From: Kineosphaera sp032229625
Lineage (GTDB): Bacteria > Actinomycetota > Actinomycetes > Actinomycetales > Dermatophilaceae
Assembly: GCA_032229625.1 (NCBI GenBank)
Contig: JAVTVZ010000140.1
Span: 1-51,099, forward strand
Reading direction: 5' to 3'
Length of the DNA: 51,099 bases
Part shown: piece after piece, positions 40,169 to 51,099 of the stretch
Position numbering within the stretch: position 1 is the first letter of the stretch
How the letters are laid out: each line of letters begins with the position of its first letter
Notes under the pieces: model-generated
Database searches by the model: none
Seen by the model: the letters and a program-made list of their open reading frames with translations, nothing else
What the model was told of the DNA's origin: nothing
Position numbers and translations under genes: made by a program

Positions 40169-40213
40169 AGTAACCCCGTGAGCACACCCCTGAGCAACCC
40201 CCTGAGCAACCCC
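40166..40213 (+). repeat. 12-bp tandem repeat x4 upstream of trpB
   Basis: Four 12-bp units of the type CTGAGCAACCCC lie before the trpB ATG and are in frame with trpB, giving V/L-S-N-P units if translation began at the in-frame GTG at 40166. Confidence 0.88.
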
Positions 40214-40240
40214 TTGAGTCCCGGAGGCGACGACGCCGCA

Positions 40241-41515
40241 ATGACCCACCACTCGACACCGCATCCCGGGATCGGCCGGTTCGGCCCGTTCGGCGGCCGC
40301 TACGTGCCGGAGGCGCTCGTCGCCGCGCTGGAGGAGCTCGACGAGGCGCGCCTCAAGGCCGACGTCGACCCCGACTTCCTCGACGAGCTCATGCGCCTGC
40401 ACCTGACGTATACGGGCCGGCCCAGCATGCTCACCGAGGTGCCGCGCTTCGCCGAGCACGCCGGCGGCGCCCGCGTCTTCCTCAAGCGCGAGGACCTCAA
40501 CCACACGGGCTCCCACAAGATCAACAACGTGCTCGGCCAGGCCCTGCTCACCAAGCGCATGGGCAAGACGCGCGTCATCGCCGAGACGGGCGCCGGCCAG
40601 CACGGCGTCGCGACCGCGACGGCCGCGGCCCTCATGGGCCTGGAGTGCGTCGTCTACATGGGCGAGCGCGACACCCAGCGGCAGGCGCTCAACGTCGCCC
40701 GGATGCGCCTGCTCGGCGCGACGGTCGTGCCGGTGACCAACGGCAGCCGCACCCTCAAGGACGCCGTCAACGAGGCCATGCGCGACTGGGTGACGAACGT
40801 GTCGACCACCCACTACGTGCTGGGCACGGTGACCGGCCCGCATCCCTTCCCCGAGATGGTCCGCAACTTCCACAAGATCATCGGCGAGGAGGCCCGCGGG
40901 CAGATGTTCGCGGCGATCGGACGGCTGCCGGACGCGGTCCTCGCGTGCGTCGGCGGCGGCTCCAACGCGATGGGCATCTTCCACGCGTTCGTGCCCGACC
41001 CCGCGGTGCAGCTCTACGGCTTCGAGGCCGGGGGAGAGGGCATCGCGTCGGGGCGGCACGCCGCGCGCTTCTCGACCGGCACCCCCGGGGTGCTGCACGG
41101 CGCCGCGACCTACCTGCTGCAGGACCAGGACGGCCAGACGATCGAGTCGCACTCGATCTCGGCGGGCCTGGACTACCCCAGCGTGGGCCCCGAGCACGCC
41201 TACCTCCACGAGACGGGGCGGGCCGAATACCGGCCGATCGTCGACACCGACGCGATGGAGGCGTTCCGGCTGTTGTGTCGCACCGAGGGGATCATCCCGG
41301 CGATCGAGAGCAGTCACGCTCTCGCCGGCGCGCTGCAGGTGGGGCGCGAGCTCGGCCCCGACGCGGTGCTGCTCGTGAGCCTGTCCGGGCGCGGCGACAA
41401 GGACGTCGACACGGCCGCCCGCTGGTTCGGGCTGCTCGACGGCGAGGACATCGTGGCCGCGGAGGCGACGAAGGCCGCCGAGCCGGTCACCGAATCTGCA
41501 GGGAGTGGGTCATGA
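40241..41515 (+). CDS. trpB: tryptophan synthase beta subunit
   Basis: A 424-residue PLP enzyme that joins indole and serine. The PLP lysine is in the motif HTGSHKINNVLGQ, the glycine loop for phosphate is CVGGGSNAMG, and the indole tunnel segment ETGAGQHGVATA is present. The ATG at 40241 gives FGPFGGRYVPE at the expected distance; GGAGG lies 13 bases upstream, a little far. An in-frame GTG at 40166 would add 25 residues made mostly of SNP units. The stop overlaps the start of trpA (ATGA). Confidence 0.96.
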   Translation: MTHHSTPHPGIGRFGPFGGRYVPEALVAALEELDEARLKADVDPDFLDELMRLHLTYTGRPSMLTEVPRFAEHAGGARVFLKREDLNHTGSHKINNVLGQALLTKRMGKTRVIAETGAGQHGVATATAAALMGLECVVYMGERDTQRQALNVARMRLLGATVVPVTNGSRTLKDAVNEAMRDWVTNVSTTHYVLGTVTGPHPFPEMVRNFHKIIGEEARGQMFAAIGRLPDAVLACVGGGSNAMGIFHAFVPDPAVQLYGFEAGGEGIASGRHAARFSTGTPGVLHGAATYLLQDQDGQTIESHSISAGLDYPSVGPEHAYLHETGRAEYRPIVDTDAMEAFRLLCRTEGIIPAIESSHALAGALQVGRELGPDAVLLVSLSGRGDKDVDTAARWFGLLDGEDIVAAEATKAAEPVTESAGSGS

Positions 41516-42336
41516 CGCGCCTGGAGGACGTGCTCGCCGGGACGGCTGCGCAGGATCGGGCGGCCCTCATCGCCTACCTGCCGGTGGGGTATCCGAGCGT
41601 GCCGCAGTCGCTGGAGGCGATGCGCACGGTCGTGGAGGCCGGTGCCGACGTCGTCGAGATCGGCTTCCCCTACAGCGATCCCGTCATGGACGGGCCGGTC
41701 ATCCAGGCCGCCGCGCAGCGCGCGCTGGAGTCCGGGGTGCACCCCGCGGACATCTTCGCCGCGGTGCGTGCGGTGGCCGACGCCGGCGGCGCGGCGGTCG
41801 TCATGAGCTACTGGAACCCGATCCTGGCGTATGGCGTCGACCGCTTCGCCGCGGACCTGGCCGCCGCGGGCGGCAGTGGGATCATCACCCCCGACCTCAT
41901 CCCCGACGAGGCCGCGGAGTGGATCGAGGCGGCGGACCGGCACGGTCTGTGCCCGATCTTCCTCGTCGCGCCGAGCAGCACGACGGCCCGGATCGCGATG
42001 ACGACCGCTGCCTGTCGCGGCTTCGTCTACACCACCGCACTCATGGGCGTCACCGGCGAGCGGGGCAGCGTCAGCGGCGACGCGGCGGCGCTCGTGGCGC
42101 GGGTCCGGGAGGCGACGGCCGTCTCGCATCTGCCGGTGTGTGTCGGGCTCGGGGTCTCCACGGGCGCCCAGGCCGCTCAGATCGCGGGCTTCGCCGACGG
42201 CGTCATCGTCGGATCCGCGCTGGTCAAGGCCCTGGACCAGTCCAGGGGATTCCCAGGGGCCCTGTCTAGCCTGGCCGAGGTCACGCGTGAACTGCGGGCC
42301 GGGGTCGAGCAGGGGCGAGAGGGGCGGACCGGATGA
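41512..42336 (+). CDS. trpA: tryptophan synthase alpha subunit
   Basis: A 274-residue TIM-barrel subunit that releases indole from indole-3-glycerol phosphate and passes it to TrpB. The catalytic Glu and Asp are in EIGFPYSDPVMDGP; LMGVTGERGSVS is loop 6, and GLGVSTGAQA and GVIVGSALVK form the phosphate site. Its start overlaps the trpB stop and its stop overlaps the start of the MauE-like gene, so translation is coupled along the whole chain. Confidence 0.96.
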   Translation: MTRLEDVLAGTAAQDRAALIAYLPVGYPSVPQSLEAMRTVVEAGADVVEIGFPYSDPVMDGPVIQAAAQRALESGVHPADIFAAVRAVADAGGAAVVMSYWNPILAYGVDRFAADLAAAGGSGIITPDLIPDEAAEWIEAADRHGLCPIFLVAPSSTTARIAMTTAACRGFVYTTALMGVTGERGSVSGDAAALVARVREATAVSHLPVCVGLGVSTGAQAAQIAGFADGVIVGSALVKALDQSRGFPGALSSLAEVTRELRAGVEQGREGRTG

Positions 42337-42884
42337 GACAGCTGTGGGGGCGCCCTGTCGCCGACTGGATCGGGCTGCTCGCCCGACTCGTGCTCGGTGG
42401 GGTCCTCCTGGCCGCCGGCGCCCTCAAGGTCGGCAACCCGCTCGTCTCGGCGCGGGCCGTGCAGGCCTACCAGATCTTCCCGTTCGAGCTCGCGGCCTCC
42501 ATCGGCTACGCGCTGCCGGTCATCGAGGTCGCCCTCGGCATCCTGCTGCTCCTCGGCCTCTTCACCCGCGCCTCCGCCCTCGTCGGCACCCTGCTCATGC
42601 TCGCCTTCGTCGCCGGGATCGCCTCGGCGTGGGCCCGCGGGCTGAGCATCGACTGCGGCTGCTTCGGCGGCGGCGGGCAGATCGGCGAGGCCGAGACGCA
42701 GTATCCGGTGGACATCGCCCGCGATCTCGCCTTCGCCGCGTGCGGCGCGTGGCTCGTGTGGCGCCCGCGCACCGCGCTGTCCGTCGACGGCCGCCTCGCC
42801 GGGCCCGCGGCGCCGGTGCCCACGGCCGGCGACCCCCATGACTCGTCCTCCGCACTCCATCCGACCTCCAAGGAGACCTCATGA
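42333..42884 (+). CDS. MauE/DoxX-like membrane protein with a DCGCFG motif
   Basis: A 183-residue membrane protein with four helices (about 12-31, 55-76, 79-101, 128-143), a MauE-type RLVLGGVLLAAGALKV start and a conserved-looking DCGCFG motif (107-112) in the loop between helices 3 and 4. MauE proteins were named from methylamine dehydrogenase maturation, where disulfide formation is needed; several occur with thioredoxin-like proteins. Here the gene overlaps the stop of trpA and the start of a DsbA-like gene (ATGA both times), so a redox role together with the next protein is a fair inference. It is not VKOR, which lacks this topology. Confidence 0.82.
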   Translation: MRQLWGRPVADWIGLLARLVLGGVLLAAGALKVGNPLVSARAVQAYQIFPFELAASIGYALPVIEVALGILLLLGLFTRASALVGTLLMLAFVAGIASAWARGLSIDCGCFGGGGQIGEAETQYPVDIARDLAFAACGAWLVWRPRTALSVDGRLAGPAAPVPTAGDPHDSSSALHPTSKETS

Positions 42885-43669
42885 CGTCCGGCAAGCAGCC
42901 GAAGGTCGAGCGCAGCGAGCGCCAGGCCAAGATCGATGCGGCCGCGCCCAAGGAGAGCAAGGCCAAGCCGATCCTCGTCGCGCTCGTCGTCCTCGCCGTC
43001 GTGCTCGGCATCGGCTCGGCCGTCTACTTCGGCAACCGCAGCCAGGCGCCCGCGGCCGACGCGAGCGGCACGGCGAGCTCGTCGTCCGCGCCCAAGGGCG
43101 CCACCGGCCCCGAGGGCGGCATCGCCGTCCAGTCGAGCAAGCTCGCCGCCGGCGCGCCCACGCTCGACATCTACGAGGACTTCCAGTGCCCGGCCTGCCA
43201 GCAGGTCGAGAAGGCGCTCGGCGCGACGATCAAGAAGATGGCGGACGACGGCGAGGTCAAGGTCGTGTATCACATCAAGACCTTCCTCGACGCCAACCTG
43301 CGCAACGACTCCTCCATGCGTGCCGGGCTCGGCGCGACCTGCGCGGCCGACGTCGGCAAGTTCATCCCCTACCACGACCAGGTCTATTCGCACCCGCCGG
43401 CCCAGGAGGGTCAGGGCTGGACCGACGCTCAGCTGGAGCAGTTCGCGACCGGCGCCGGCATCGCGGGCAACGACCTGACGACGTGGAAGCAGTGCGTCGC
43501 CGACAAGAAGTACGACACCTACCTGCAGCGGGTGGAGGACGCCACCGCCAAGGCCGGCGTGACCGGCACCCCGACCTTCCGGGTCAACGGCAAGGAGTTC
43601 AAGCTCGACCAGCAGCAAGTGGCCTCGGCTGCGGACTTCCGCACGAAGGTCCTCGCGGCGGGCAAGTGA
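42881..43669 (+). CDS. membrane-anchored DsbA-like thioredoxin-fold protein
   Basis: A 262-residue protein: a charged cytoplasmic N-terminus, one membrane helix (about 30-50), a Ser/Ala-rich linker and a DsbA-like domain outside the membrane (about 85-260). The redox motif is CPAC (Cys103 and Cys106) in EDFQCPACQQVE, and the cis-proline segment reads GVTGTPTF. Cysteines near residues 154 and 205 could form a second disulfide. It resembles the actinobacterial DsbA/VKOR-partner family that oxidises exported proteins. It follows the MauE-like gene with ATGA overlap and is followed by lgt four bases after its stop. Confidence 0.88.
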   Translation: MTSGKQPKVERSERQAKIDAAAPKESKAKPILVALVVLAVVLGIGSAVYFGNRSQAPAADASGTASSSSAPKGATGPEGGIAVQSSKLAAGAPTLDIYEDFQCPACQQVEKALGATIKKMADDGEVKVVYHIKTFLDANLRNDSSMRAGLGATCAADVGKFIPYHDQVYSHPPAQEGQGWTDAQLEQFATGAGIAGNDLTTWKQCVADKKYDTYLQRVEDATAKAGVTGTPTFRVNGKEFKLDQQQVASAADFRTKVLAAGK

Positions 43670-43673
43670 CCCG

Positions 43674-44531
43674 GTGAGCATCGCCCCCCTCGCGATCCCC
43701 AGCCCCGAGCAGGGGGTCTGGTATCTCGGCCCGCTGCCGCTGCGCGCCTACGCGCTGTGCATCCTCCTCGGCATCGTCGTCGCCGTGTGGTGGACGCAGA
43801 AGCGTCTCGAGGCGCGCGGCGGGCAGCCGGGCCAGGTGCTCGACGTCGCGATGTGGGCGGTGCCGGCCGGCATCGTCGGGGCCCGGCTCTATCACGTGAT
43901 CTCCTCCTACCAGCCGTATTTCGGCCCCGGCGGCCACCCGATCGACGCGTTGAAGATCTGGCAGGGCGGGCTGGGGATCTGGGGCGGCGTCGCGGTGGGC
44001 GCGCTCGGAGCCTGGTATGCGTGCCGGCGCTACGGCGTCGACGTGCGGGCGCTCGCCGACTCGGTCGCCCCGCCCCTGCTCGTCGCGCAGGCGATCGGCC
44101 GCTTCGGCAACTGGTTCAACAACGAGCTGTACGGCGCGCCGACGGACCTGCCGTGGGGCCTGCAGATCCACCAGTGGGACGCCGCCGCGGGCCAGGCCGT
44201 GCGTGACGCCTCGGGCCACGCGGTCGTCCTCGGCACCTACCACCCGACGTTCCTCTACGAGGCGATCTGGTGCGTGCTCGCCGCCGGGGTCCTGCTGCTC
44301 ATCGAGCGCCGGACGCGCCAGCCCCGCGGCGCGCTCATGGCGTGGTATCTCATGCTCTACACCCTCGGCCGCGGCGTCATCGAGAACGTCCGCATCGACG
44401 AGGCCAACCACATCCTCGGGTTGCGGCTCAACGTCTGGACCTCGGTGCTCGTCTTCGCGGCAGGGCTGGTCCTGCTGCTGGTCATGCGTCGCCGTCAGGC
44501 ACGGGAGGAGACGCCGACCGCGAGTGTGTGA
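43674..44531 (+). CDS. lgt: prolipoprotein diacylglyceryl transferase
   Basis: A 285-residue membrane enzyme that adds diacylglycerol to the lipobox cysteine of prolipoproteins. The Lgt signature GRFGNWFNNELYG is clear, as are LRAYALCILLGI near the start, GARLYHVISSY, the H-bearing THPTFLYE-like segment (YHPTFLYEAIW) and GRGVIENVRID. Seven membrane helices are expected. The GTG start lies four bases after the stop of the DsbA-like gene. The location after trpA is a common one for lgt in actinobacteria. Confidence 0.96.
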   Translation: MSIAPLAIPSPEQGVWYLGPLPLRAYALCILLGIVVAVWWTQKRLEARGGQPGQVLDVAMWAVPAGIVGARLYHVISSYQPYFGPGGHPIDALKIWQGGLGIWGGVAVGALGAWYACRRYGVDVRALADSVAPPLLVAQAIGRFGNWFNNELYGAPTDLPWGLQIHQWDAAAGQAVRDASGHAVVLGTYHPTFLYEAIWCVLAAGVLLLIERRTRQPRGALMAWYLMLYTLGRGVIENVRIDEANHILGLRLNVWTSVLVFAAGLVLLLVMRRRQAREETPTASV

Positions 44532-44768
44532 GTGGGTCGCTCGTCGCGGTGGCATCATGTCCGGGCACACACGCCCAGCGGCCGCGTGCCCCCATGCCTG
44601 TACGCATGGCGGACACGCGTATCACGATCCGGATTCGGACGTGTCGGGCGACGGAACACCGCGAGTATTCTGACCGTACTTTCCGCGCAGGCCACCGTCG
44701 TCCATGTGCGTCAAGCGCCGGATTCCCCTCGGCGCACGGTTCACTCATCCGAAGGACGGTGGTCGCCG
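44532..44768. other. gltB upstream region
   Basis: 237 bp with no credible gene. It has a CCATGC/GCATGG inverted repeat (44592-44597 with 44604-44609), a TATTCT hexamer (44666-44671) that could be a -10 with a ~90-base leader, and a GAAGGA site before the gltB ATG. I find no GlnR-type box here. Confidence 0.5.
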
Positions 44769-49317
<4,549 letters not shown>

Positions 49318-49325
<8 letters not shown>

Positions 49326-50775
49326 CCCCCGAGGCTTTCTGAAGAACCGCGAGCGCGAGCTGCCCACGCGGCGTCCCGTGCCGGTCCGGATCATGGACTG
49401 GCGTGAGGTCTACGAGCCCCAGCCCGTCGACGAGCTGCGTCGCCAGGCCGGCCGCTGCATGGACTGCGGCATCCCCTTCTGCCACTCCGGCTGCCCGCTG
49501 GGCAACCTCATCCCGGAGTGGAACACCTTCGCGTGGAACGACCGGTGGCCCGAGGCCATCGAGCGGCTGCACGCGACGAACAACTTCCCGGAGTTCACCG
49601 GGCGGCTGTGCCCGGCACCGTGCGAGACCGCGTGCGTGCTCGGCATCAACCAGCCGCCGGTGACGATCAAGCAGGTCGAGGTCACGACCATCGAGCGCGC
49701 CTTCGACGGCGGCCAGGTCGTGCCGCTGGCCCCCGAGCGACTCACGGGTCGCACGGTCGCCGTCATCGGCTCCGGCCCCGCCGGCCTCGCCGTCGCCCAG
49801 CAGCTGACCCGGGCGGGACACACCGTCGCGGTCTTCGAACGCGCCGACAAGCCCGGCGGTCTGCTGCGCTACGGCATTCCCGAATTCAAGATGGAGAAGT
49901 CCGTCCTGGACCGGCGCCTGGCGCAGATGCGGGCCGAGGGCACGCGATTCCGCAGCGGTGTCGACGTCGGCGGCGAGATCACCGGCGCCAAGCTGCGGCG
50001 CCGCTACGACGCGGTGGTGCTGGCGGTCGGGTCGACCGTGCCCCGCGGGCTGCCCGTGCCCGGAGCCGAGCTCGACGGCGTCGTGCAGGCCATGACGTAT
50101 CTGCCGCAGGCCAACCGGGTCGCGCTCGGCCAGAGTGTGCCGGACCAGATCCTGGCCACGGACAAGGACGTCGTCGTCATCGGCGGCGGCGACACCGGCG
50201 CCGACTGCATCGGCACGGCCCACCGCCAGGGCGCACGCTCGGTGACGTCGCTGGAGATCATGCCGCAGCCGGGCCCCGAACGCGCCGCGGGCCAGCCGTG
50301 GCCGACCTACCCCATGCTCTTCCGCGTGGCCAGCGCGCACGAGGAGGGCGGGGAGCGGATCTACGCGACGAGCACGAAGGAGATCCTGGGCGACTCCGAC
50401 GGCAAGGTCAGCGGCCTGCGGCTGGTGGAGGTGCGCCTCGAGGGCGGTCGCTTCACCGAGGTCGAGGGCACCGAGCGGGTCATCCCGGCCCAGCTCGTCC
50501 TCCTCGCGATGGGCTTCCTCGGCCCGCAGCGCGAGGGCATCGTCGAGCAGCTCGGCGTCGAGCTCGACGAGCGCGGCAACGTGCGACGCGACGACACCTA
50601 TATGACGAACGTCCCCGGGGTCTTCGTGGCCGGCGACGCGGGTCGCGGGCAGTCGCTCATCGTGTGGGCGATCGCCGAGGGTCGCAGCGCCGCCCACGGC
50701 GTGGACGCCTGGCTCGGAGGTTCCTCGACGCTGCCGCGCCCGATCGCGCCGACGGAGCGTCCGCTCGTCGTCTGA
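49318..50775 (+). CDS. gltD: glutamate synthase, small (beta) subunit
   Basis: A 485-residue flavoprotein that passes electrons from NADPH to the large subunit. The N-terminal 4Fe-4S region has CMDCGIPFCHSGCPLGN and CPAPCETAC; the FAD motif is GSGPAGLAVA, the NADPH motif GGGDTGADCIGTA, and the second FAD contact GVFVAGDAGRGQSLIVWAI. The GTG start overlaps the gltB end. Directly behind the stop is a 17-bp tandem repeat and then a hairpin. Confidence 0.96.
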
Positions 50776-50826
50776 GTCCCACTGTCGTCTCAGTCCCACT
50801 GTCGTCTCAGTCCCACTGTCGTCTCA
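50776..50826. repeat. 17-bp tandem repeat x3 behind gltD
   Basis: Three exact copies of GTCCCACTGTCGTCTCA start on the first base after the gltD stop. The end of each unit (GTCGTCTCA) resembles the last codons and stop of gltD (GTCGTCTGA), as if the repeat grew from that point. Confidence 0.95.
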
Positions 50827-50888
50827 GCCCCCACCGACGTCCCGGTCCCACCCCACGCCGGCCGCGCCGGCGCTCGAGGTCTCACGGT

Positions 50889-50917
50889 CGACGACCACCC
50901 CCACCGGGTGGTCGTCG
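50889..50917. terminator. hairpin terminator of gltBD
   Basis: Perfect 12-bp inverted repeat, 50889-50900 with 50906-50917, around a 5-base loop, about 115 bp behind the gltD stop and before the pyruvate kinase promoter. Confidence 0.72.
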
Positions 50918-51046
50918 GCCGTCGTGCGTCGGGCGCGGGTGCAGATATCGGTCCGTGGATCGGGCATATCGACACGTGGACACGCGGCGAGGACTCGCCG
51001 TTGCGCCAAGGAGGTGCCGAGCGCCGATCCGGGGTGGCGCGACGCC

Positions 51047-51052
51047 TAGAGT
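51047..51052 (+). promoter_or_regulatory. -10 element of pyruvate kinase
   Basis: TAGAGT ends seven bases before the ATG at 51060. A GGAGG lies between them, but it would fall upstream of or at the transcription start if this -10 is used. Confidence 0.5.
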
Positions 51053-51059
51053 GGAGGTC

Positions 51060-51099
51060 ATGCGTCGCGCCAAGATCGTCAGCACCCTAGGCCCCGCCG
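51060..51099 (+). CDS. pyk: pyruvate kinase, N-terminal start (partial)
   Basis: Only 13 codons are in the window: MRRAKIVSTLGPA, the typical N-terminus of pyruvate kinase, whose KIVxTLGPA motif carries active-site residues. The gene continues past the window edge. The ATG has a TAGAGT -10 at the leaderless distance. Confidence 0.85.
   Translation, partial: MRRAKIVSTLGPA

Noticed and set aside
44532..44768. GlnR box before gltB
   Set aside because: No GTnAC/GAAAC elements with six-base spacing on either strand; only scattered partial matches.

Overview
The window is very GC-rich chromosomal DNA from an actinobacterium. Pointers to that group are a GuaB1-type IMP dehydrogenase relative, polyphosphate glucokinase, the glnA2-glnE pair, a DevR/DevS (DosR/DosS) two-component pair, a GlnR-type operator before glnA, a Trp-associated membrane protein (TIGR02234 type) and an HGxxPAAW-type protein inside the trp cluster, and many leaderless start codons. 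A member of Micrococcales (Dermatophilaceae/Intrasporangiaceae-like) fits best, but that is inference from gene content. Nearly all of it is core metabolism. I see no phage, IS element, CRISPR array, rRNA or tRNA.

Layout. 1-0.9 kb: tail of catabolic acetolactate synthase and acetolactate decarboxylase (acetoin route). 1-5.2 kb: GuaB1, an MBL-fold hydrolase, polyphosphate glucokinase, a 61-residue protein and an SRPBCC protein. 5.3-13.8 kb: glnA2, glnE, then devR, a universal stress protein with a DosR-box-like site before it, devS and a MarR regulator. 14-15.7 kb: class II aldolase and a zinc polyol dehydrogenase. 16.2-17.6 kb: main glutamine synthetase glnA. 17.8-24.3 kb: RDD protein, DUF4191-type protein, lipA, lipB, sucB, lpd. 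24.6-29.9 kb: acyltransferase-SGNH protein, pepA, gcvT. 30-34.5 kb: cobalamin genes cobS-cobU diverging from cbiB-cobQ. 34.6-42.3 kb: TIGR03085-type protein, hisI-trpE, two small membrane proteins, an interrupted gene, trpC-trpB-trpA. 42.3-44.5 kb: MauE-like protein, DsbA-like protein, lgt. 44.8-50.8 kb: gltB-gltD. The window ends in the first codons of pyruvate kinase.

The genes connect in a few themes. Nitrogen assimilation: glnA with its adenylylation tyrosine, glnE that modifies it, glnA2 that lacks the tyrosine, and GOGAT. Lipoate: lipB and lipA make the cofactor carried by SucB, with Lpd as the shared E3, and GcvT belongs to the glycine cleavage system that also uses it. Hypoxia/redox sensing: devR-usp-devS. 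Tryptophan genes are translationally coupled by ATGA overlaps.

Three runs of 100 N interrupt the sequence. Two of them (2430-2529, 15905-16004) are flanked by exact 55-bp duplications and look like unmerged contig overlaps rather than missing DNA; the third (38725-38824) truncates a gene. The most distinctive non-coding features are about a dozen short tandem repeats (9-18 bp units) in intergenic DNA and in protein tails, a ~90-bp imperfect tandem repeat behind glnA that carries copies of the last codons of glnA, a GlnR-type operator, and a DosR-type box. No clear undescribed multi-gene system was found; the best candidates for novelty are listed in the findings.
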